64,000 nt of DNA, taken from Pseudomonas sp. B21-023. Its GTDB lineage: Bacteria; Pseudomonadota; Gammaproteobacteria; Pseudomonadales; Pseudomonadaceae. The notes beneath the pieces are model-generated. The model searched no databases. It worked only from the letters and a program-made list of their open reading frames with translations, and was not told where the DNA came from. The stretch is from NCBI RefSeq assembly GCF_024749165.1, contig NZ_CP087190.1, forward strand, positions 1,882,001 through 1,946,000. The letters are read 5' to 3'. Shown one piece after another: positions 9,558 to 17,369 of the stretch (its first letter is position 1; each line of letters starts with the position of its first letter). A program made the translations under genes and the position numbers.

Positions 9558-10028
9558 ATGATCCAGTCGCAAATCAGCCAGAACGCCCGCCTTGCCCTGA
9601 GCGAAGTCATCCTCCTGGCCAAGGCCCGCAAGGACCTGTCGTTCGCCCAGATCACCGACGGCACCGGGCTGTCCGAAGCCTTCGTCACTGCCGCGCTGCT
9701 GGGCCAGCACCCGCTGCCGGCCAGCGCTGCCCAGGTGGTGGGTGACAAGCTCGGCCTGGACGCCGATGGCATTGCCTTGCTGCAGACCGTGCCACTGCGC
9801 GGCAGCATCCAAGGCGGCGTGCCGACCGACCCGACCATCTACCGCTTCTACGAGATGCTGCAGGTGTACGGCACCACCCTCAAGGCACTGGTCCACGAGA
9901 AGTTCGGCGACGGCATCATCAGCGCCATCAACTTCAAGCTCGACGTGAAGAAGGTTGACGACCCGGAAGGTGGTTCCCGCGCGGTGATCACCCTGGATGG
10001 CAAGTACCTGCCGACCAAACCGTTCTGA
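9558..10028 (+). CDS. cynS: cyanate hydratase (cyanase)
   Basis: Catalyses cyanate + bicarbonate to ammonia + 2 CO2 (via carbamate), detoxifying cyanate and freeing nitrogen. At 156 residues it has exactly the family length. The catalytic triad is in register: R96 and E99 in IYRFYEM, and S122 in GIISAINF. The N-terminal helical bundle and compact C-terminal catalytic part are intact. The start ATG at 9558 has a strong AAGGAGA site; the open frame upstream overlaps cynT and is not used. A hairpin follows the gene. Confidence 0.97.
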   Translation: MIQSQISQNARLALSEVILLAKARKDLSFAQITDGTGLSEAFVTAALLGQHPLPASAAQVVGDKLGLDADGIALLQTVPLRGSIQGGVPTDPTIYRFYEMLQVYGTTLKALVHEKFGDGIISAINFKLDVKKVDDPEGGSRAVITLDGKYLPTKPF

Positions 10029-10040
10029 TTCGCCCCTAGG

Positions 10041-10079
10041 GGAATGGCCCGACCGCAGCAAGACGGCCGGGCCATTTCC
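10041..10079 (+). terminator. hairpin after cynS
   Basis: GGAATGGCCCG and CGGGCCATTTCC form an 11-bp GC-rich stem (one bulge) around a 16-nt loop, 13 nt after the cynS stop. There is no long T run, so it may only attenuate, leaving some read-through into the amidohydrolase gene 36 nt further on. Confidence 0.6.
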
Positions 10080-10114
10080 ACGCTCGCTAATGATCCCCTA
10101 TCAGGAGTGACGGC

Positions 10115-11338
10115 ATGGACCTGATCTTCAGAAATGTCCGCATCGACGATGCAAAACCCTTGATGGATGTGGCCGTGCGCAATGGCAAGATCACTGATAT
10201 CGCCCAGACGATCACGGCAACGGCAAACCAGGAAATCCAGGGCAACGGCAATGTCCTGGTCCCCGGCTTCGTCGAAGCCCACCTGCACCTGGAAAAAGCC
10301 AACGTCATGCAGCGCAAGGCCAACCGCTCCGGCACCTTGAAGGAAGCGATCGCCGTCACCGCCGCGCTCAAGCCCACCCTGACCCGCGACGATATTCGCG
10401 AGCGTTCTGTGCAGGTGTTGCGCGCCCTGGTGCAGGCCGGCACCACCCATGTGCGCGCCCACGCCGAGTTCGATCCGGCCCAGGGTTTTACCGGCCTGGA
10501 CGGGGTCCTGGAGCTGCGCGAAACCTTGCGTGATGTCATCGATATCCAGGTGGTGGCGTTTCCCCAGGAAGGCATCCTGAAACTGCCCGGCATGAAAGAG
10601 ATGATGGTCGAGGCCATGGAGAGGGGCGCCGATGTGGTCGGCGGCATTCCCTACAACGACGTATCGCCCCTGGAGCACATCGATTTCGTCTTCGACCTGG
10701 CCCAGCGCTACGGCAAGGACATCGACCTGCACCAGGACTTCGCCGACGACGCCGAGCACATGACCATCGAGTACGTCGCCCGCCGGACCCTCGCCGTGGG
10801 CTACCAAGGGCGCGTCAGCGTCGGCCACCTGACCAGCCTGGCGGCCGTGGAGCCAGCGCGCCAGGCGCGCATCATCGCGCTGCTGCGCGAAGCCGGCATC
10901 AGCGTGATGTGCCTGCCCGCCACCGACCTGCACCTGGGCGCCCGCGGCGACAGCCACAATGTGCGCCGCACCTTGACGCCGGTGCGGGCGTTGCGCGATG
11001 GCGGGGTGAACGTGTGCCTGGCCACCAACAACATCCGCAATGCCTTCACCCCCTACGGTACCGGCGACCTGCTGCACATCGCGCAACTGGCCATTCCCGC
11101 CTGCCACCTGGGCGGGGCGGACGACCAGGCCACGGTGCTGCCGATGCTCACCAGCAACCCGGCCAAGGCCCTGGGGTTGCAGAACCATGGCCTGGCGGTG
11201 GGCAACGACGCGGACCTGGTGCTGATGGATACCCACCGTGTCAGCGACGTGATCCTCGACCTGCCTGCGCGGCTGATGGTGCTCAAGCGTGGGAGGGTGG
11301 TGGCGACGGCTGAGCATCGCCGCTCGGTGGTGTTCTGA
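10115..11338 (+). CDS. CodA/AtzC-like amidohydrolase next to cyanate operon
   Basis: A 407-residue member of the cytosine deaminase / N-isopropylammelide hydrolase branch of the amidohydrolase superfamily. The TIM-barrel metal motif HLHLEK gives H56, H58 and K61; K61 matches the lysine spacing of AtzC. H206 (DLHQDFADD) and H238 (SVGHLTS) are also kept. Two acidic positions are changed against CodA: the HCDE glutamate is F209, and the metal Asp pair is N305-N306 (CLATNNIRNAFTPYG). It is therefore unlikely to be an ordinary cytosine deaminase. Its place directly behind cynTS suggests a substrate whose breakdown releases cyanate or carbamate-like products; that is inference. Start ATG at 10115 follows CAGGAG. 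Confidence 0.82.
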   Translation: MDLIFRNVRIDDAKPLMDVAVRNGKITDIAQTITATANQEIQGNGNVLVPGFVEAHLHLEKANVMQRKANRSGTLKEAIAVTAALKPTLTRDDIRERSVQVLRALVQAGTTHVRAHAEFDPAQGFTGLDGVLELRETLRDVIDIQVVAFPQEGILKLPGMKEMMVEAMERGADVVGGIPYNDVSPLEHIDFVFDLAQRYGKDIDLHQDFADDAEHMTIEYVARRTLAVGYQGRVSVGHLTSLAAVEPARQARIIALLREAGISVMCLPATDLHLGARGDSHNVRRTLTPVRALRDGGVNVCLATNNIRNAFTPYGTGDLLHIAQLAIPACHLGGADDQATVLPMLTSNPAKALGLQNHGLAVGNDADLVLMDTHRVSDVILDLPARLMVLKRGRVVATAEHRRSVVF

Positions 11339-11382
11339 GCGGTTGTTACGGTAACTGCGTCAGGTGGGGTTGCAGCGTGTTG

Positions 11383-12108
11383 TCAGCCCTGAGCCGCCAC
11401 GGCAGCTTGATCGTTGAAGCCCTGCTCCAGTTCGATCCCGTATTGAAACATCGCCATGTCCATGATCCGCGCGGTGGGGTATTGCAGCCCAAGGCGTCCG
11501 GTGCGCAGGGGCAGGGCAGGGACGGCGAGTTCCTCGACCAGTTCCGCCAATGCCGCCAGGCCTTTGCCACTGGCATTGGTGATTGAGGAGCGGCGGGGGA
11601 ACAGATCGCGGCATGCCGCAATATAGAAACGATCGAGCGCTGGGCACTCACCCCAGACGCCCATCAGGATCTTGGTCTTGAGGGTGTTCGTCCAGGAGAC
11701 GTTGGTCGCCAGGGACTCCATGGAGCCCAGCACGGAATCCAGCAATTTCTGATGGCGGGCCCGGTTGCTGTTGTCAGGTCCGAAGTCCTCCAGCGAGAGC
11801 TCAAGCAACTCGGCACCCTGACCTTCGAAGAGCAGTTTGGCCAAGGCCTTCATCAGGTCCAGATTGCTGTTCTGCAGGAGCCCCGAGGAACCTCGGAACA
11901 TCCCCCAGTTCGCCAGGTAGAAACCGATGTGCAGCGCGGTCGTCTCTAGCTGCGTCTTGGATGTCAGGTCGGACCAGTGGGTACGGGAATCGTCCCAGAT
12001 GTACTCGTACAGGAACTCCCAGGCCTTGAGCCTTGGGTAAAGATTGCCTGGCGCCGGCTGGATGTTGCCGTAGTAGGTCTTGGCGTAGTGATGCACATCG
12101 AAAGTCAT
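11383..12108 (-). CDS. conserved protein of unknown function with FYLANWGMFRGSS motif
   Basis: A 241-residue soluble, helix-rich protein with no signal peptide or membrane segment. The striking block HIGFYLANWGMFRGSSGLLQ (around residues 60-80) resembles a motif I associate with scattered uncharacterised proteins, often in accessory regions; no catalytic signature is visible. AGGACG precedes the ATG by a normal distance. It stands alone between the amidohydrolase and a relic of an XRE regulator, convergent with the former. I cannot assign a function. Confidence 0.65.
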   Translation of the reverse strand: MTFDVHHYAKTYYGNIQPAPGNLYPRLKAWEFLYEYIWDDSRTHWSDLTSKTQLETTALHIGFYLANWGMFRGSSGLLQNSNLDLMKALAKLLFEGQGAELLELSLEDFGPDNSNRARHQKLLDSVLGSMESLATNVSWTNTLKTKILMGVWGECPALDRFYIAACRDLFPRRSSITNASGKGLAALAELVEELAVPALPLRTGRLGLQYPTARIMDMAMFQYGIELEQGFNDQAAVAAQG

Positions 12109-12179
12109 GGGGCAACGTCCTGTCGAGATGGGGGTGGCATTTTAGTGGCGCATGATCCGCCAGTCGACCATGACGGATG

Positions 12180-12266
12180 TTCTGCCAACCCGTGTTCATA
12201 GGTCGTGCTCATGATCCGCCACGTGTCGCTGTCGGTGGGTAGCAGGTGCTCGATCCGCAGCGAAGC
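12180..12266 (-). pseudogene. relic of an XRE/MmyB-like regulator C-terminus
   Basis: The minus-strand frame reads SLRIEHLLPTDSDTWRIM, nearly the same as SLRIEHLMPADSETWQAM at the C-terminus of the intact XRE regulator at 13857-14678. DNA similarity is also obvious over about 48 nt (12216-12266 against 13904-13956). The rest of the regulator (HTH and most of the ligand domain) is absent upstream. This looks like the tail of a duplicated or deleted regulator gene. The 12109-12415 gap otherwise holds no recognisable gene. Confidence 0.6.
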
Positions 12267-12415
12267 CGCCGCTTTCGCAAGGGAATGTCTCACTAAGGGT
12301 TTGGCTATCGCCCGGTATCAACGCGATCGATGTTGGCAGACGCGCCGCGTTCTCTCCCTCTAGTTTGCGCAGGGCGTGCTGGAACCCCGAACAACAATAA
12401 CGAGGGACCCCGACC

Positions 12416-13768
12416 ATGCCCACCGCCCCCCAAGCGTCCAACGCCTGGCGCATCCTGTTCCTGCTGTTCCTGGCCAACCTGTTCAACTTCTTCGACCGCA
12501 CCATCCCCGCCATCGTCATCGAGCCGATCCGCCTGGAGTGGCACCTGAGCGACTTCCAGATCGGCATCATCGGCACCGCCTTCACCCTGGTCTACGCCAT
12601 CGCCGGCCTGCCGCTGGCACGTATCGCCGACACCGGCTCGCGCAGCAAGCTCATGGGCTGGGGCCTGCTGGCGTGGAGCGGGCTGACGGCGGTAAACGGC
12701 ATGGTCGGCAGTTTCTGGAGCTTCCTGCTGGTGCGCATGGGCGTGGGCATCGGCGAGGCGAGCTATGCGCCCGCCGCCAACTCGCTGATCGGCGACCTGT
12801 TTCCCGCCGGGCGGCGGGCAAGGGCGATGGGCATCTTCATGCTTGGCCTGCCGTTGGGCCTGTTGCTGGCGTTCTTCAGCATCGGCGCGATGGTCGAGGC
12901 CTTCGCTACCTGGCGCGCACCGTTCTTCATTGCCGCCGTGCCTGGCGTGCTGCTGGCGCTGTTCATCTTCATGATCCGCGAACCCGCGCGCGGTGCGGCG
13001 GAGACTGTGGCTATCGCCCAGACCCCGCTCGACCGCCCGCTGCGCCGGGTGCTCAGCGTGCCCACCTTCGCCTGGCTGGTGTTGGCGGGGCTGACCTTCA
13101 ATTTCGCCACCTATGCCTGCAACTCGTTCATGGTGCCGATGCTGCAGCGTTACTTTGCTCTGACGCTGCACGACGCCGCAGTGGCCACCGGGCTGATCGT
13201 CGGCCTCAGCGGCCTGGTGGGCCTGACCCTCGGCGGCTGGGTGGCCGACAAGGTGCACCAACGCTTTGCCAATGGCCGCCTGGTGTTTGCCGCGCTGAGC
13301 ATGTTGGCGGCCACCCTGTGCACCGCCTGGGCACTGCATGCCGGGCGCATCGAGCTGGGCGTGTTCGTGGCGGTCTTCGGCATTGGCTGGCTGTTCTCGT
13401 ACAACTTCTATACCTGCGTGTACACCGCCATCCAGGACGTGGTGCAACCGCGCTTGCGGGCCACGGCCATGGCCCTGTTCTTCGCTGGGCTGTACCTGCT
13501 GGGCGGCGGGCTGGGGCCGGTGGTGGTCGGCGGGCTGTCCGACCACTTCGCCGTGGCGGCCATGACGGCGGCGGGTGAGGGCGTGATGAACGAGGCGTTC
13601 AAGGCACAGGGGCTGCATGACGCGATGTACCTGATACCCGTGGCGCTGATGCTGACGATGGTGTTCCTGCTGGCGGCTTCGCGGTGTTTCAGCCGGGATG
13701 CGCAGCGGATGCGCGAGGGGATGGTGCTGGAGGGTGGGGCGGTGGCGGGGCAGGCGGCACAGGCTTGA
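12416..13768 (+). CDS. MFS transporter (spinster/organic-anion-like)
   Basis: A 450-residue major facilitator protein with about 12 membrane helices in two halves. The first-half loop has the MFS-type motif RIADTGSRSKLMGWG, the N-terminus FLLFLANLFNFFDRTIPAIV resembles the FxDR signature of spinster-like and aromatic-acid MFS carriers, and GIGEASYAPAANSLIGDLFP is motif-4/5-like. Substrate is unknown. GAGGGA precedes the ATG. It converges on an XRE regulator gene 88 nt away, and a relic of a similar regulator lies upstream, so it may have been regulated by this family; that is inference. Confidence 0.85.
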   Translation: MPTAPQASNAWRILFLLFLANLFNFFDRTIPAIVIEPIRLEWHLSDFQIGIIGTAFTLVYAIAGLPLARIADTGSRSKLMGWGLLAWSGLTAVNGMVGSFWSFLLVRMGVGIGEASYAPAANSLIGDLFPAGRRARAMGIFMLGLPLGLLLAFFSIGAMVEAFATWRAPFFIAAVPGVLLALFIFMIREPARGAAETVAIAQTPLDRPLRRVLSVPTFAWLVLAGLTFNFATYACNSFMVPMLQRYFALTLHDAAVATGLIVGLSGLVGLTLGGWVADKVHQRFANGRLVFAALSMLAATLCTAWALHAGRIELGVFVAVFGIGWLFSYNFYTCVYTAIQDVVQPRLRATAMALFFAGLYLLGGGLGPVVVGGLSDHFAVAAMTAAGEGVMNEAFKAQGLHDAMYLIPVALMLTMVFLLAASRCFSRDAQRMREGMVLEGGAVAGQAAQA

Positions 13769-13856
13769 GTCCGTGCTTACCGGCCGGGACGCCAGCACTT
13801 GCTTGTCGAGAAGGTTGGCATTGAGGTTCATCGAGTCCTGACGCCGCGATTGTCAC

Positions 13857-14678
13857 TCAAATCTCGGCGTTGCGGATCACTCGTTGATACGCCGCCGTCA
13901 TGGCTTGCCATGTTTCGCTGTCGGCGGGCATCAGGTGCTCGATACGCAGCGACGCCACCGTGATGTCCTGCGGCATGCCGAAGGTGGTGAAGGTAGACAG
14001 GAAGCGCAGCTCACCCTCGGCAGTGCGCACCCGGGTCAGCACCACTGGAGACATCGGCGTATCCGCCGCCAACGCGGGTGGCACGGGCAAGTCTTGCAGC
14101 AGTCTGGCCAGGTCAGGATTGCTCACCGCCTCCCTGGCCGCCCGCTGCCAGGCAATCGCCCGTATCTCGTCTGCATTGATCAGATGATCCCCCAGCCCGC
14201 CCGGGCGCAGCAGTGTGTCCAGCAGGTTGAGGCCCGAGGTGCTGCTGGCCAGTACGCCGGCCATTGCGAACAACAGTCCGGCACTGGCATTGGCCGCCGT
14301 GATGTCCCAGTTGCTGGCGATGACGATGGCCGGGGCGGGGTTGTTGGCCTGCAGGATGTGCTCCACGGCGTCGTGCACCATCTTCATGGCCGGAGCGTCC
14401 GCTGCAGAGGCCATGTAGCGCGGTGCATAGCCCGCCGCGAGGAACACTTCGTTGCAGTGCTCAAGCGGCACCTGCAGCGCGCTGAGCAGGGCATGCAGGG
14501 TGCCGGGGCTGGCCTTGGCGCGGCCGGTTTCCACGCAGCTCAGGTGGCGTTGCGAAACACCAGCGAGCAACGCCAGGTTGAGCTGGCTGAGGCCGGCCTG
14601 GCGCCGCAGGCGGCGCAGATGCGCGCCCGCGTCGGTGGCGGTGGGCGGGTGCGGGGTGTGGAAGGGAAGAGGGCTCAT
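13857..14678 (-). CDS. XRE-family regulator with MmyB-like ligand domain
   Basis: A 273-residue repressor-type protein. The N-terminal Cro/C1 HTH (HLRRLRRQAGLSQLNLALLA, then GVSQRHLSCVETGRAKAS) is followed by an MmyB/MLTR-like ligand-binding domain with the typical PAIVIASNWDITAANASA and TFGMPQDITVASLRIEHLMP blocks. The frame is open to 14804, but the ATG at 14678 just before the HTH fits best, because a perfect palindrome (14713-14729) then lies in its promoter. Members of this family often repress a neighbouring metabolic or transport gene; here the divergent membrane genes from 14803 are the natural candidates. Confidence 0.85.
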   Translation of the reverse strand: MSPLPFHTPHPPTATDAGAHLRRLRRQAGLSQLNLALLAGVSQRHLSCVETGRAKASPGTLHALLSALQVPLEHCNEVFLAAGYAPRYMASAADAPAMKMVHDAVEHILQANNPAPAIVIASNWDITAANASAGLLFAMAGVLASSTSGLNLLDTLLRPGGLGDHLINADEIRAIAWQRAAREAVSNPDLARLLQDLPVPPALAADTPMSPVVLTRVRTAEGELRFLSTFTTFGMPQDITVASLRIEHLMPADSETWQAMTAAYQRVIRNAEI

Positions 14679-14712
14679 GCTGCGACTCTGGCTGTCCTTG
14701 GCTGAAGCGTTC

Positions 14713-14729
14713 ATGACCTGTGAGGTCAT
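14713..14729. promoter_or_regulatory. perfect palindrome ATGACCT-GTG-AGGTCAT, candidate operator
   Basis: A 7-3-7 perfect inverted repeat between the divergent XRE regulator and the DUF2834-like/MAPEG gene pair. Position and symmetry fit an operator for the XRE regulator controlling itself and the divergent pair. Seen directly; binding is inferred. Confidence 0.5.
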
Positions 14730-14802
14730 TGCTGCGCAGGCGACTGTATCACTACCGTGAGGCCAACTTCGCCCGCCAGATCGACAGGTATGGAATTCGA
14801 CC

Positions 14803-15117
14803 ATGAGAGCTGAATGGATCGCGCTGCCGCTGTTGCTGTTGTTTGCCCTTTACACCGGTTGGACCATGGTGATTGCGGAGCAATCACTGATTGCCTTTGG
14901 CCTGGAGCTGATGTCCCGGCCGGACACCGCGCAGGTGCTTATCGACCTGTACATGATGGCCGGGCTGGGCTGCGTCTGGATGGTCAGCGACCACCGCAAG
15001 CGCGGCGGTTCGCTGCTTGGCGTCATGCCCTATGTGCTGCTGACGCTGGTGTTCGTCTGCATGGGGCCGCTGCTGTACATCGTGGTCAAGGGTGGCATGC
15101 CGAGGTACGGGCAATGA
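14803..15117 (+). CDS. small membrane protein, DUF2834-like
   Basis: A 104-residue protein with three predicted membrane helices: residues 5-25, about 45-60 (LYMMAGLGCVWMVSD) and about 70-95. The order of a helix ending in VWMVSDHR, a short basic loop, then a long helix resembles the DUF2834 family. Function is unknown. Its stop codon overlaps the start of the next gene (ATGA), so the two are translationally coupled. It is divergent from the XRE regulator across a palindrome. Confidence 0.7.
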   Translation: MRAEWIALPLLLLFALYTGWTMVIAEQSLIAFGLELMSRPDTAQVLIDLYMMAGLGCVWMVSDHRKRGGSLLGVMPYVLLTLVFVCMGPLLYIVVKGGMPRYGQ

Positions 15118-15554
15118 ACGTCGCCCTGTCGGTCTATGCCTGTTGCGTGGTGGTGCTGTTCATCAAGATGCTGGCGATTTCCTGCTACCAGGGTTACTTC
15201 CGTCTGCGTTTCCTGGCCTTCACCAACAGCGAGGATGCGGCAGTGTTCAGACGCTCGGCTTCTCCCTCTGAACTACCGCAAGTCACGCGCGCCGCGCAGG
15301 CTTGGCGCAATGACCTGGAGAATATTCCGATGTTCATAGCCTTGGCCGGGCTTGCGGTTGCGCTCGACGCGCCTGCAGCCAGCACCGCTTGGCTCAGTGG
15401 CATGTTCACCGTGGCGCGGGTGCTGCATACGGTGACCTACCTGGCGCGGCTCCAGCCCTGGCGGACGCTGAGCTATGGCGTGGGCGTACTGTGCCTGATC
15501 GGGTTGGCCACGTTGCTCGTCATACCAGTGTACTCAGCCGTGGCTTTACATTGA
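15114..15554 (+). CDS. MAPEG-family membrane protein
   Basis: A 146-residue protein with four predicted helices that fits the MAPEG family (membrane-associated proteins in eicosanoid and glutathione metabolism). Supporting blocks are AWRNDLENIPMFIALAG after the first loop and RVLHTVTYLARLQPWRTLSY before the last helix. Bacterial MAPEG proteins are often glutathione-transferase-like, but no activity can be claimed here. The ATG overlaps the previous stop by 4 nt. The stop codon sits at the left arm of the inverted repeat at 15554-15591. An open frame continues upstream to 14814 but runs through the previous gene. Confidence 0.82.
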   Translation: MNVALSVYACCVVVLFIKMLAISCYQGYFRLRFLAFTNSEDAAVFRRSASPSELPQVTRAAQAWRNDLENIPMFIALAGLAVALDAPAASTAWLSGMFTVARVLHTVTYLARLQPWRTLSYGVGVLCLIGLATLLVIPVYSAVALH

Positions 15555-15591
15555 ATTATTCCAGGCCAATAATTATCGCCATGGAATAATT
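15554..15591. promoter_or_regulatory. 10-bp perfect inverted repeat upstream of ATPase gene
   Basis: AATTATTCCA and TGGAATAATT are exact reverse complements separated by 18 nt (containing another AATAATTAT), ending 12 nt before the ATPase start. It is AT-rich against a GC-rich background. It could be an operator for autoregulation or a binding site for the ATPase. It lacks the T-run of a terminator. Confidence 0.45.
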
Positions 15592-15603
15592 GCGGATAAA
15601 CCC

Positions 15604-16767
15604 ATGGCTGACATCTTCCTGCGACCTGAACTGGCGGCCGACATGGCCCGGCAACTGCTCGAGCCGTCCGCGCTGGATATCGGCCTGCGTTCCGGATTGT
15701 TCCTGTCTGGCCTGCGGCGCACCGGCAAGACTACCTTCCTCAGGAACGATCTGATCCCGGCGCTGGAGGCCAAGGGCGCGCTGGTGATCTACGTCGACCT
15801 GTGGAGCGACACCCAGACCAGCCCGGTGCATCTGGTGCTCGCCGCCGTGCGCAAGGCCCTGCGCGAGCTGCAGACGCCGGCGTCGTCGTTCATGCAGCGG
15901 CTCAGGGCCCTGCGCGGCGCCGAGGTGGAGCTGGCCGGGTTCAAGTTCGGCTTCAACCTCGACACCCTGGGCGAGGCGGGCGGCGTGACCTTGGCCCAGG
16001 CCCTGGGCGAGGTGGTCGACCAGGCCAAGGCCAATGTGGTGTTGATCGTCGACGAAGTGCAGCACGCCATCACCACCGAAGACGGGCAGCAGATGATGCT
16101 GGCGCTGAAGGCCGCGCGTGACGCCATCAACCCACGCCCAGCCCCGGCTGGGCATTTCCTGTTCATCGGCACCGGCTCGCACCGGGCGATGGTCAACGAG
16201 CTGACCGCCCGGCGTAACCAGGCCTTCGCCGGTGCCACCAACGTGGCCTATCCGGTACTGGGCGAGGACTATGTGGCGTTCTGGCTTGAACGGCTCGCAG
16301 CCGATGGCCTCGACAACCTGCCTTCGCTGGCGGTGGCGACCGAGGCGTTCCAGACGCTGGGCAGCCGCCCCGAAGAGTTCATCCGCGCCCTGCGCCAGTT
16401 GATTCATTCGCCCAGCCTGACTTCTGGAGCGGATGTGGTGCTGCCGGTGATCGCCGCCACGCTGCGTTCGGCGGCGGCGGACCTGGAGCTGATGAAGGTC
16501 GAGGAACTGGGCGTGCTGGCCCAGGCCATCTTCGCTCGAATTGCCTCGGTGGACGGCGAGACCCGCGGGGTGTTCTCCGCCGAGGCGGCGGCGCAGTACT
16601 CGAAGGTCGTCGGGCGTGAAGTGCGGGTGGAGGAGGTGCAGCCCGTGGCCAACGACCTGCTGGCGGCCAATCTGATCATCCGCCGTGGGCATGGGTTGTA
16701 TGGGGTGACGGATCCGTTCGTGCAGGAGATCTGGCGGGAGCGCCAGGCGATGTTGGGCAAGCGCTGA
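15604..16767 (+). CDS. AAA-type ATP-binding protein of unknown role
   Basis: A 387-residue ATPase. Walker A is SGLRRTGKTTF (about residues 34-44), Walker B VVLIVDEVQHAI (about residues 148-159), then sensor-1-like FLFIGTGSHR. The C-terminal third is helical and ends in a winged-helix-like region (LLAANLIIRRGHGLYGVTDPFVQEIW). This architecture resembles the ATPase_2/STAND-related archaeal-type ATPases, whose members often partner with nucleases or act as standalone regulators. No partner effector is adjacent: upstream is a MAPEG gene and downstream a small membrane protein. The ribosome binding site is weak. The physiological role cannot be read from sequence. Confidence 0.75.
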   Translation: MADIFLRPELAADMARQLLEPSALDIGLRSGLFLSGLRRTGKTTFLRNDLIPALEAKGALVIYVDLWSDTQTSPVHLVLAAVRKALRELQTPASSFMQRLRALRGAEVELAGFKFGFNLDTLGEAGGVTLAQALGEVVDQAKANVVLIVDEVQHAITTEDGQQMMLALKAARDAINPRPAPAGHFLFIGTGSHRAMVNELTARRNQAFAGATNVAYPVLGEDYVAFWLERLAADGLDNLPSLAVATEAFQTLGSRPEEFIRALRQLIHSPSLTSGADVVLPVIAATLRSAAADLELMKVEELGVLAQAIFARIASVDGETRGVFSAEAAAQYSKVVGREVRVEEVQPVANDLLAANLIIRRGHGLYGVTDPFVQEIWRERQAMLGKR

Positions 16768-16809
16768 GTCGGCTGCGGTCGGCGATGCTCAAATGACAAG
16801 GATGTTGGT

Positions 16810-17250
16810 GTGAGTGATACCCCTTCGATTTTCAAAAAACTGGCTGTACGGCTGCTGGGCTTGTGCGTGGTACTTCCCGTGTTGTTGGTTACGGGATACT
16901 GGGGCCTGTTCGCCGTGGTCTTGTTCCCAGGGATGATCTACAACGGCTTCGATGACCCTTGGGATTACCAACTGACCCGTATGGGGTTGGTCATCGTAAC
17001 GGCGATGGGCTTGTGGGGCGTATATACAGGGCTGCGGCTTTATCGGCACTTCCTGCAAAGCACGCGCCCACCAGCGTGGGCCCGCTCTGCCTGGGCGGGG
17101 CTGGCATGCGGCACGGTGGCGAATCTGGCGATCCTCGCCTGGTTGCCGGAGTCGTTGCTGTTCCTGGGGTGGCCGTTGATCGGCAGCGCGGCGTTTGCCT
17201 TGCTGTTGCACAGCGCCAGGTTTAGCCCGCGCTACCGATGCAGCCCTTGA
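16810..17250 (+). CDS. small integral membrane protein, GTG start
   Basis: A 146-residue protein with four predicted helices: about residues 9-40, 57-77, 93-112 and 115-136. It begins at a GTG preceded by AAGGATGTTG. No known family is recognised and no charged catalytic residues stand out in the helices. It lies 42 nt after the ATPase stop in the same direction and could be co-transcribed with it, which would make it a candidate membrane partner; that is speculation from spacing only. The following 119 nt to the acetyltransferase gene contain no supported gene. Confidence 0.6.
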   Translation: MSDTPSIFKKLAVRLLGLCVVLPVLLVTGYWGLFAVVLFPGMIYNGFDDPWDYQLTRMGLVIVTAMGLWGVYTGLRLYRHFLQSTRPPAWARSAWAGLACGTVANLAILAWLPESLLFLGWPLIGSAAFALLLHSARFSPRYRCSP

Positions 17251-17369
17251 TCAGCCGTTTGTGATCGGTCAGTGCCTGGTTGAAATCACTGAGCGCGAAG
17301 CTAACCGGCTTGCTGTTTGGGTAACAGTGCGTGGAGGCATCCACTAATAGGAAACGCCTGATGCCAATG

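Noticed and set aside
12305..13831. Minus-strand 508-codon frame opposite the MFS gene
   Set aside because: Antisense of a GC-rich membrane gene; His/Gln/Glu-rich low complexity, no start signal.
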